Assembly: GCA_963965975.1 (NCBI GenBank)
Contig: OZ014413.1
Span: 9,512,101-9,576,100 of the forward strand
Source of the DNA: Xestospongia bergquistia
Taxonomy: Eukaryota > Porifera > Demospongiae > Haplosclerida > Petrosiidae
Reading direction: 5' to 3'
DNA length: 64,000 bases
A program made the translations under genes and the position numbers. Each line of letters begins with the position of its first letter. The stretch's first letter is position 1. Shown here one piece after another: positions 1 to 11,123 of the stretch. Under the pieces are notes generated by a model. The model saw only the letters and a list, made by a program, of their open reading frames with translations. It was not told the DNA's origin and made no database searches.

Positions 1-3000
1 CACAACTAAAGTTACCCGGAATATTCTGGCAAATTTGGTTGCCATAACAAATAGATTCTTCATTTAGATAAGCTTGAAAACACTCATCAATATCTACAGA
101 TAGACTTATCATCATTTTGTTAAGATAATATCTATTACTGACCTTTACAAGTTATTCCATCAGTATTAAGGATATAGCCAGTATTACATTGACAAGTAAA
201 GCTACCATCAGTATTAATACACTGCTGTTCACAAGGATTAGTAGCTGTATTGCATTCATTAATATCTGAAGAACGTGAAGTGGCATGAAGATAGTCAATG
301 TTGAAGTTATGAACAATTATATTGTAATATTGAATAATTCTTACTAGTATCTTAAATATGTAATAATATTATGTATATGAATTATTTTAGGACTACTCTA
401 AGAATTACTACAATGCTGTATTAGTCAAATGTAAATAATATATTTTCCTAATGTAATTATATCATCTGAAAACTGCTTATTACACTATATATGTAATTTG
501 TAAGTAATGTTTGGACTTTTCTGATCTAAATATTATTTGATAATAAGAATGACTGTCATTTCTTTCTAGTATATGCTAAGTGTGTGTGTATGTGTGTGTG
601 TGTTAATATCTGTTATAGTACTTATGTCTTACCAGTACAATTCATATTGTTAGAGTCCAAGACATATCCACTAAGACAATAACATGTTTCAATTGATGAA
701 CTATTATTGTTAATATTTGATAATACACATAGCTGTTCACATTTATTGATATCAGGACATTTTCTATCAGGATTAACTAGAGAATAAAATAATATAATGA
801 CATATTTAATACTGAAAAATACAAGAGAATGAAAAAGTATTTTTGACACTAATATTTATTACCAAAATTTCTAATCTGGTATTACAATAATGTAAGTGAA
901 TATAACTATATACAATAGTCACTATATTATATTATAACTTATATATACAATAGTCATTATATTATATTATACATATATATACAATAGTCATTATATTATA
1001 TTATAACTTATATATACAATAGTCATTATATTATATTATACATATATATACAATAGTCACTATATTATATTATAACTTATATAGTCACTCTATTATATTG
1101 TATTGGAATATGATGATCATAATATTAGATTAGAGTAAATGATAGTAATACATTTGAAACCATGACAATTTGAAATAATAGTTAATTAAACTCTAGTTAA
1201 TAAATAGATGACATGTGTTGTGTAATAGTTAATTAAACTATTAATTACTTAATTAAACTGCAATTAATTAATAGAGTGTTTATATTATATTACCTACACA
1301 ACTTCTTGTATCATTTTGTAAAACAAATCCATCATAACAAGAACAATTAAATGAACCAATTGTATTTATACAAAGTTGTTGACAATTATGAAGAAATCGT
1401 GAACACTCATTGACATCTATATAAAACAAAAAAATTATAAACCATCAGAGAAAAAAATACAATGAGCAGAGATTAGTAGATATATAAATCTTGTAATCCT
1501 TACCATTACAAGTGTGGTTATCAGTAGCTAACATAAAACCTGAATTACATTGACATTCAAAACTACCAATAATATTGACACATCTTTGTGAACATATACT
1601 TGACAGAGTAGAGTTAGCGCATTCATCAATATCTTAAAATAAAAATAATAAATAAGAATTATCAAATATAAATATTAATAACTTTTAATATTAGTTTGGA
1701 CGTACCAATACAAGCAGCACCATCTCCTGTATATCCTGAGGGACAATCAGGACACATTCCTCCAACAGCTGGAGGTTTATTATCAATGCATTCAGCATCA
1801 TTGAAGCAAGATATTTGACTGCAACCATCAGCATCATTTTCACAAAAGTCACCATCATAAGCTAGAAGATATAAACAGTAAAGATATTAACAATATCAAA
1901 TCAATAGTCTATAATATTATAGTACATTATGTATAACAATAGAAGTAAGAATAAATGAAGTCATTATCATTATAAGCTAGAAGACACACAAATCAGGTCA
2001 TGATATAGACTCTATATGACATACCTTCATTACATTCACAGAGCAATATAAGAGGATTACTAGATGTGTTCAGTACACCCTCTATTGTACAATTCCCTCC
2101 ATTTTGACAACCACATATATGTACCTTTAAATGAAAAAATATAAGTACTATACAATTGTTGTATAATTGATTTACTTATCATTATATTTATAATATCAAT
2201 ACACATCTACTGATGTGATTATTGCTTTAAATAATAATGAGAATACTTATCATTATATTAACACTAAGAAAGCACTTCAATACACATCTACATATGTACT
2301 GACATGATCATCGCTTTAAATAACAATGAGAATTAAGATAAGTGCTAGATATCTAAGTAAATCAATAATTTAAACGATTTATAAAGGGTATTTAATACTA
2401 AGCAGCTATTACTTGTGGCTGAATTGAAGTAGCTGCTCCCATCGAATCTCTGGCCAGTATAGTAAATGTTATGTCTTCAATCACTGATGTTATAGTGATA
2501 GTTAGTGTATAGATTGTCCCTGTAGTTTCAAAGATATAACCAGCTGGTAAATTACCCTCCAATGTGACATTAACTGTATCACCAGGATCTATTATGTTCA
2601 TAACAAATATGGATGTTTTGTTAACTGTAATAATAAATTGATCAGCTGCTTCAATATTAGGAGCAACATTGTCTGGAAAAGTAGAGAAAACAAAATAATT
2701 TAATTATTGAACTATTCATTAGAGAGTGTTCTTCTCACCAGCTATTCTTTGATTCTCTTCATTCTCATTCAATGTCCTCTGTGTGTTTTCTGCTAATTCT
2801 TTATTTTGTGTTTGACTATAATCAAATACACATTGTATATTTTGTAATCCTCCACATATAGCCTCTGCTTGTTGACGTGTGGAATTATCTAATTCATCAA
2901 GGAACTGAGGTTTGTGATCTGGAACTGAAAAATTAGCAACACTTAGTCCATCTGGATAATAAAACAGACTCTCTTCTTTTGTAATTTGCCCTGTGAAGAA

Positions 3001-6000
3001 TATATTTGATTATTTATTTATCACTAATCATTAACTTATCCATTCATTGTTTGTCCATTCATCCACCAACCAGTCCATCCATCAGTCCATTCATCTGTGC
3101 ATTCATTCATACATTCATTCTGTCCATCCATCCATCCATCAGACCATCCATTTATCCATTCATTACATGATTGTCCAAAGGTATGTAGTATACGATCAGA
3201 ACTGTCATCAGGTAACATAGTACCATTACGATAAACAAACTCATTGCTCTTATTTCCATCAATGTTACCAAGGAGACCACTAACATCAGTATTATAACGT
3301 AAACTTTGCGGAACCAAAACCACAAAAGACAGTAGATTCATTGTTAAAGTTACATTAACAGTTATATCATTAGAAAATGCTATAGTAACAGTGTCTTCAG
3401 TTACTCTCTCCAAATATACAGTATCATATCGAACAGTACTATTAACAGCTGTGAGATAAGATGAAACATTAGTATCATTAATTAAAACGACAATGTCATT
3501 GTTTGTTCCAATCTCAACCTGTTTAATAGAAAATAGAACGTGAGTAAAACCCTTCAATAAAAAAGTTAACTTTGTATTATAGAACACTATCTAATGGTTC
3601 AATACCTGGACTCTTTCTTTCAATATACTATTGTTACTATGACTACCCATTGCAATAGCTGAGAAGATGGTGGCTGTTATATTGGTTGTATTGCCAGGGG
3701 TTAAAATAGTTCTAGCCTGTAGCTCAAATTGTCCTGTAATACGTGTCATGACATATTCTCCTAGTCCATTAAATGTATAGGAACGTCCGTCCAATGTTGT
3801 AATATGTGGATCACCATAATTGAAACCTACATTAAATATAATGTAACAATTTAATATACTACAGTATAATATAGTATAGTGTAGTAATGTAATACACTAC
3901 AGTATAATATAGTATAGTGTAGTAATGTAATACACTACAGTATAATATAGTATAATGTGGTAATGTAATACGTTGCAGTATAATATAGTATAATGTAGTA
4001 ATGTAATACACTACAGTATAATATAGTATAATGTGGTAATGTAATACACTACAGTATAATATAGTATAATGTGGTAATGTAATACGTTGCAGTATAATAT
4101 AGTATAATGTGGTAATGTAATACACTACAGTATAATATAGTATAATGTGGTAATGTAATACGTTGCAGTATAATATAGTATAATGTGGTAATGTAATACA
4201 CTACAGTATAATATAGTATAATGTAGTAATGTAATACACTACAGTATAATATAGTATAATGTGGTAATGTAATACGTTGCAGTATAATATAGTATAATGT
4301 GGTAATGTAATACACTACAGTATAATATAGTATAATGTAGTAATGTAATACACTACAGTATAATATAGTATAATGTGGTAATGTAATACGTTGCAGTATA
4401 ATATAGTATAATGTAGTAATGTAATACACTACAGTATAATATAGTATAATGTGGTAATGTAATACACTACAGTATAATATAGTATAATGTGGTAATGTAA
4501 TACGTTGCAGTATAATATAGTATAATGTGGTAATGTAATACACTACAGTATAATATAGTATATTGTGGTAATGTAATACACTACAGTATAATATAGTATA
4601 ATGTGGTAATGTAATACACTACAGTATAATATAGTATAATGTAGTAATGTAATACACTACAGTATAATATAGTATAATGTAGTAATGTAATACACTGCAG
4701 TATAATATAGTATAATGTAGTAATGTAATACACTACAGTATAATATAGTATAATGTAGTAATGTAATACATTGCAGTATAATATAGTATAATGTAGTAAT
4801 GTAATACACTACAGTATAATATAGTATAATGTGGTAATGTAATACATTGCAGTATAATATAGTATAATGTAGTAATGTAATACATTGCAGTATAATATAG
4901 TATAATGTAGTAATGTAATACATTGCAGTATAATATAGCATCATTTATTTTAAAAAACCTCCTGTATTCTTCCATTTTAATACAAATATCAATGAGTAAA
5001 GAATTCATGGAAGTTATAAGATCATGAAGTAAGTAATAGTTTGTGACCTAATTCTATCATAAGAGAAGCTCAAAGATATACTAGTAATATATAATTGTGG
5101 TATCAGTATGTAATGAGCTCAAAGAAAGACTAGCTTAGTCTATAAAAGAACTATTGAGTGTTAATATATTATAATTCAGCTGACAATGAGTACTATTTAT
5201 TTCCAGCTGGAGTAACATACCAATAAAAAAAGGAAATTCATTATAACAAAACAGTCTTGGACGACGACTGTGATACACATCACACAGAGGACTCTCTATA
5301 CAGCAGACATCTCTAAACGTTAAATCATATTTATCATAAAGACTTGGAAATATAAACGGATTATGTAAAACAACTCGACTTGCTGAAGGTCCTTCTTCAA
5401 TTCTAAACCCAAAGATCCTGTGAAGTAAAGATACGATGATAATTATGATAGTAAGACATGACTATATTAAATAAAGTTACAATAAAATTAGTAAGATGTA
5501 GTTATATTAAATGATGTGTCTGGCAGTACTTAAGTGATCATCATAGTAGTCACATGACTTGTCTCTGTAGATCAGTAGAAGTTATGACACAACTGTTGTT
5601 ATTAAAAATATAAACTATTAAGTTATAATATGAATTGATAAAGGAAATAACTCAAAATTTATTCTGGACAATGATTACAAACAAAACCAAGTAAATTTAT
5701 ATAATACAACAACCAATCAAATATCATATACAGAGTCCATAGCAACAACCAATCAAATATCACATACAGACATCCATAGCAACAGCCAATCAAATATCAC
5801 ATACAGACATCCATAGCAACAACAAATTACTTAATTTTGCAGTGATGCATATTATTAATTGTCAAGACAAAATTAAAATATATCAACTTCTATATCTCTA
5901 ATGAAATACATTCTTACAATTATACAATCATTTTGACCCTCCTACCTACTATAGTAGTAATTATATACTATTATCAACTTCAAATAGGAACTTTCTTCCA

Positions 6001-9000
6001 GATCAATAGATACATCAAATTTGTTTAGACTTACGTATTATAACAGCAGATACCACTGATTCCAAATCTGTAGTTAGCGTAGCATATAATATTAGGTCCT
6101 TCAGAGCCTATTATGAACCATCTAAAATCAAAGAACCGGAGAATCTCAAGTCGACAGGGACATGTTTGAGCAAATGAAAAGCGAGAACTAAATAATGGAG
6201 TCAAAAATTTGTGAAAGAGTTGTACATCATTGTTTCTGGCTTCTAGACATCTCTGATTAGGATCTATAAAACAAGAATAAATATTACATAATATATATTA
6301 AAAATATAATTATTAGTAATATATTTCATTCATTGATAACAATATGGTAGTGACTATTTGTTTAGAAGGAAGTCCATTCTTTGGTGTGCGAAGTTAGTGT
6401 TTAGAATTTAGAGGGTGGGGATCAGTATTTTAACATAAAACAAAGTAAAGACTTCCTGCCGGACAAGTAGTCACTGTCTAAATAATAATGAGTAATTATA
6501 TTATTATGCATAATTTATACAATTATGATAATTAATAAAATATACTAAATTGATTGTATAGAAAATCCATTGATTTTTCCCACCTTTATCATTTTTGAAT
6601 AAGTAGAAAATATTGTGGAAACTACAATTTAGATTAAAGCAATCCAAAATACCAGCAATCTCATTTCTTCTTCCGGATAGTGGATGATTCTCAAAACCAT
6701 ACCCAGGCACATTATAGCCAATAGTTGATGTATAATAGAAGGTATCCCATTTAAGATCTCCACATTGATATATGTAGATAACATAAGTCATTGATACTTC
6801 ATCTGTAATGATGATAGCTTGAAATGTATTCTCCTATAAGAAAAGGAAAGAAAGCTATTAAAAGGAATAACTTATTTAAAAAAAAACTAAAATGTAGATT
6901 CTCAATTCATTGTATATTTTATTTTACCCTGTTCAGTAATGTTTTAGTTGTGCTGGTATAAAAATTAGGAAAATCAGTAGCATAGCTATGAGGATATGCA
7001 TGGACATTTCTCCATTCGACTACAATCATCCATATTCCATTGAAAGTGACATTGTGTTTCTTTTGAATGATATTGTTAACTTGATCAAGTGTTGGTTGAT
7101 CAGCAATGTTGTCATCATTGAACACTTGATAACACACTTCACCTTTTGTATGAAATAAAGAGAAAAAAATGTCAAAAGACTAGATCACAATATTAGCTAG
7201 TACTTATACAATACATAATATCGTGTATGAAGAATGATACTTGTCACTAGATAGCAGTATTAGAATTGTACTAAGCTTGTATGATTTCATAGTTTGAAAT
7301 AAAATTATAACTTGTAATACACATACATTTCAAAAACATACTTGCCCAGCCCTGCAATACCAATGGTACAATAAAGGATATACTACATTAGACATTCTAT
7401 TAATATTATTCATTTCCAAGGTATTATAATTCTGTGTTACCTGATGTGCTAATGTCATAATAATTCCATAGTGGAGCAAAGATATAAGATGTTCTAATTG
7501 GTATATTGAACGAGGGAAACAGTCTCGGACGAGACAATAAAAACCTTTTACTTAAAGAGATAACACCATTGTAGTTTACCTGATAATAAACAAGATAATA
7601 TTAATAATAACAGTTAATATTAATTATTTATAACTTACAAATAATGTAGAGTGAGTTTTAGTTCCTATTTTAATACCTCTCCTTGGATAAATTCTTCTTG
7701 AAGAAAAAAATTTAGATACAAAGCAAGTAGGGTTAGTTAGATTAATGTAAGGTAGAACAAGTGGACATATGATTGGTGTGGGCGATGGAGTTGGAGTGAA
7801 AGAGGATTCACTAAAGAGTGATGATGATGGTGATAGTGAAGGTGATGATGACTCTTCAAATGATGATAGTGAAGGAGATGGTGACTCCTCAAATGATGAT
7901 AGTGAAGGAGATGGTGACTCTTCAAATGATGATAGTGAAGGTGATGGTGACTCTTCAAATGAAGGTGATGGTGATTCTTCAAATAATGATAGTGAAGGAG
8001 ATGGTGACTCTTCAAATGATGACAATGAAAGTGACTCTTCAAATGATGAAAGTGAAGGAGATGGTGATTCTTCAAGTGAAGGTGATGGCGAGATTTCAAA
8101 TGATGATAGTGAAAGAGATGGTGATGTTGACTCCGAAGATGATAGTATAGGTGATGGTGATTCTTCAAGTGAAGGTGATGATGACGCTTCAAATGAGGTT
8201 AATGAAGGAGACAGTGATGTTGACTCCGAAGATGATAGTGAAGGTGATGGTGATTCTTCAAATGAAGGTGATGATGACGCTTCAAATGAAGTTAATGAAG
8301 GAGACAGTGATGTTGACTCCGAAGATGATAGTGAAGGTGATGGTGATTCTTCAAGTGAAGGTGATGATGACGCTTCAAATGAGGTTAATGAAGGAGACAG
8401 TGATGTTGACTCCGAAGATGATAGTGAAGGTGATGGTGATTCTTCAAGTGAAGGTGATGATGAGGCTTTAAATGAGGTTAATGAAGGAGACGGTGATGTT
8501 GATTCCGAAGATGATAGTGAAGGTGATGGTGATTCTTCAAGTGAAGGTGATGATGAGGCTTCAAATGAGGTTAATGAAGGAGACGGTGATGTTGACTCCG
8601 AAGATGATAGTGTAGGTGATGGTGATTCTTCAAGTGAAGGTGATGAAGATACGTTAAATGAGGTCAGTGAAGGAGATGGTGATGTTGACTCCGAAGATGA
8701 TAGTGAAGGTGATGGTGACACTTCAAATGATGTTAGTGAAGGTGATGGTGACTCTTCAAATGAAAATGATGGTGACTCTTCAAAAGATGACAGTGAAGGT
8801 GATGGAGATTCTTCAAATGAAAATGATGGTGACTCTTCAAAAGATGACAGTGAAGGTGATGGAGATTCTTCAAATGAAAATGATGGTGACTCTTCAAAAG
8901 ATGACAGTGAAGGTGATGGAGATTCTTCAAATGAAAATGATGGTGACTCCTCAAATGATGATAGTGAAGGTGAAAATGATGACTCCACAATTGAAGATAC

Positions 9001-10304
9001 TATAAACAATGGAAAATTATAGTTTATAATAAATGATGTAATATTAAGTAAACAACTATGAAAATTATTATTAGGAAATTAACAATAGCTATCTCCGTTA
9101 GTTTTGTATGATTATTATTCAAATATAAAAAGGACCAAAATAAGTAGTAATGTTAATAGCATTTAATTATAAATGCAATATTGTATTGTTATAAACGGTC
9201 TATATACGCTGATTATCGTTATTAGCAAATAGAGTCTTATCAATTTAATTGTAGGATTATATTTATTATTATTATTGATGTTATCTTAGCTCGGTTTGTT
9301 TTTATTGGAGTGATTGAGCGATAAGCAGAGCCATCCATATAATTATTACAATAACAGAAAACTAACTCAGAGCCACAACTTGAATCACAGCGAGCAAATC
9401 TTGCCTCATGGTTCAACTAGTTTCCTTGTTAATAATTCATTAATATTTCATTATTAAATTAATCAAATGACGTCACTAATTGAATCGAAGCAGGTCAGTA
9501 ACCAGGGGAGGACAACACACAGATTTTGAAGGTAGCGGTGAACTATATTCAGGAACTGTCCAGCATGCTAGTGATAGCATGAAGCTTTTGAAAATCTAAG
9601 CAGTTTTAATATTATATGTATAAATTTTAGTTTTTATCAAGTTCAAATACTCTCACAAACTGGTTTATGCATTGTACATAATGTAATCTTGAAATACCTT
9701 GTGTAGTTGTTATTTCCAATGAGGTAGTCGGGGAAAGAGTGCGTGTAATTGATAATACAGTGCTCTTTTTGATGGGAAAACAACCTATACTAGTAATATC
9801 ACTACAGCAATCACGAAATATGTGACATGCTCGATCACAATAGCAATCTTTATTGTGACATTTTGATGAGAAATAGAGCATACAACAACCAGTGTAGCCA
9901 AGATTCAATGCCAAACAAGAGCCTAATATAATATTCATATGAATAAATGAGAGTGGATTATAATTTTTAATAGTTAACTAACCTTGAGTAACAGTTGGAC
10001 TAGGTTCAATGGTAGTCTGTGAAGGAGTGGATGTTGGTGTGAACAATGTTATGGTGCTGATACTGGCAGGAAAACAGCCTATACTAGCTATATCACTACA
10101 ACAATCATCATAAAAATAACAGGAGGGATCACAGTAGCAGTCATAACTAATGCATGTTTGAAATGGAGTAAGTTTACAACATCCAAAATAGTTAAGATTC
10201 AACAGAAGACATGAACCTATTTTTTGCCGACTACCCGAAACTTTGATAAGTGAAGCATTTGAAAATATTAGTACCAGCAGAAGAAATGTGTTATCTATTT
10301 TCAT
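1..10304 (-). CDS. MUC4-like SMB-mucin-NIDO-AMOP-VWD-EGF protein (5' part)
   Basis: Multi-exon gene cut by the left edge. Exons that join in phase: 10304-9983, 9922-9698, 8999-7639, 7579-7441, 7142-6928, 6833-6584, 6263-6035, 5417-5221, 3826-3606, 3518-3071 (3' end uncertain), 2990-2739, 2672-2413, 2124-2025, 1861-1706, 1632-1504, 1416-1294, 776-633, 265-143, 93-<1; about 1662 codons. Domains in order: signal peptide (FLLLVLIF core); two somatomedin B domains, one per exon (CYCDxxC...DCCSD); Ser/Pro/Glu repeat; NIDO ([26 protein letters not shown]); AMOP (CPC...CCYN..CC..S.LC..Y..RRP); VWD ([19 protein letters not shown]); a linker; then EGF and Ca-binding EGF domains (DIDEC, DVNEC, DINEC), all on phase 1-1 exons. 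NIDO-AMOP-VWD-EGF is the MUC4-type order, so a secreted or membrane-tethered adhesive or mucus-layer protein is likely. The C-terminus and any membrane segment lie outside the window. Confidence 0.9.
905..1085. repeat. AT-rich tandem repeat in an intron of the mucin-like gene
   Basis: About four imperfect copies of a 40-50 bp unit built on 'acaatagtcattatattata', inside the 1293-777 intron. No coding content is visible. A TG run lies nearby at about 583-602. Confidence 0.7.
3040..3170. repeat. TCCA/CCAT tetranucleotide-like tract at the end of the VWD exon
   Basis: Degenerate (CCAT)n/(CCATT)n array. On the minus strand it stays open and would add residues such as [14 protein letters not shown] after the last VWD segment (HTFGQSC). 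A donor inside it (GTTGG at 3070-3066) gives the phase needed by the next exon (acceptor before 2990), so part of the tract is probably translated. The exact exon end cannot be fixed by eye. Confidence 0.6.
3853..4937. repeat. 38-bp minisatellite, about 28 copies, in the intron before the VWD exon
   Basis: Head-to-tail copies of a 38-bp unit that alternates 'tacactacagtataatata' and 'gtataatgtggtaatgtaa' segments. The variants are few (cacTAC or cgtTGC; gtAgt or gtGgt), and combined higher-order units recur. Three units make 114 bp, which keeps reading frames open, but the translations ([11 protein letters not shown]...) are artefacts. It fills most of the 1394-bp intron between 5220 and 3827. 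Confidence 0.95.
5708..5830. repeat. Short tandem repeat in intron, unit about 41 bp
   Basis: Three to four copies of 'caaccaatcaaatatcacat' plus 'acagacatccatagcaaca' inside the 6034-5418 intron. The rest of that intron is AT-rich with nothing recognisable. Confidence 0.7.
7639..8999 (-). repeat. Coding Ser/Pro/Glu mucin-like repeat exon
   Basis: A single large exon of about 450 residues made of degenerate repeats of [12 protein letters not shown] and [13 protein letters not shown], followed by a short Cys-containing linker into the NIDO domain. Dense Ser/Pro suits O-glycosylation, and regular Glu pairs make it acidic. The opposite strand is also open for 417 codons (Asp/Glu/Ser/Gly-rich), a by-product of the repeat composition. 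Copy number probably varies between individuals. Confidence 0.85.
9010..9697. other. Intron of the mucin-like gene, no recognised content
   Basis: The intron runs from 9697 to 9000 between the second SMB exon and the Ser/Pro exon. The acceptor 'gtttatag' lies just before 8999. I see no exon, RNA or mobile element in it. Confidence 0.6.
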
Positions 10305-11123
10305 ACTTAAAACTGTTTGAAGAAAGACAATAGCAACAATAATAAAACATATAAAAGTTACCTTAATGTTCTGTCTTTCTTCTTTTCAACGCAAGGACAG
10401 ATCTATCAAATAATTCCCATTGGTATTTATTAGAGACCTCAACCTTTCATTTGACAGCATTCCTTGACTCAAATTTGGACATTCAATGAAATAGAGTCCC
10501 AAATATAACCATATCTAAGACCAGACTTTTGAAGTAAGCAAATATATATATTACATAATTATTGGTAAGCTAAGTTAATTAACAATCCTCTTATGGTGAG
10601 AAGAGAGAAACCACACAGTAGTTAATTGGATTAACTACTTATTGACATCCTGTTTAGATGGGCTGTATGACTTCAGTCTTGTATATATATAATTATATTG
10701 TTTATATCAGTCATAGTTATAAAGAAATGGCATGTTAAAGAGAAAGATTGGCAAAGATTTGCTACAAATGATGTTAAATTAGATTTTCAACTCTGCATAA
10801 AAACATAATTACAGACTATTGTATGCACTTTTAATGCAAATATTATTATAGTCACTGGAATAATAGATATGTGTCCACTACTGTTTATTCAGTCAAGAAA
10901 GTGGGTTCATAGTCAACTGATTCTATAGGCTACATTTCATTTAAAAACCTTTCTTAAAAGTGGGAAGACCCTTTATTACTTAAATCAATTAATCATTCTT
11001 CTAACATGGCATCATTTTTCAAAGGGAGTGCCCCACAACTTTTGCACACCATAAACATTATACTACAACATAAACTTAATATAAACTATTGACATAAAAT
11101 AGAGTCCTTTTCAAATAAATCTA
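10305..11123. other. Intergenic: upstream of the mucin-like gene, downstream of the ABHD18 homologue
   Basis: AT-rich, with no convincing ORF. It should hold the promoter of the minus-strand gene starting at 10304 and the 3' UTR of the gene ending at 11124. No clear TATA box or repeat stands out. Confidence 0.5.

Noticed and set aside
3859-5008. Overlapping minus-strand ORFs of [11 protein letters not shown] repeats
   Set aside because: By-product of the 38-bp minisatellite, which lies wholly inside an intron.
7769-9022. 417-codon plus-strand ORF rich in Asp, Ser and Gly
   Set aside because: It is the antisense of the Ser/Pro/Glu repeat exon. Only the minus frame fits splice phases with SMB and NIDO exons.
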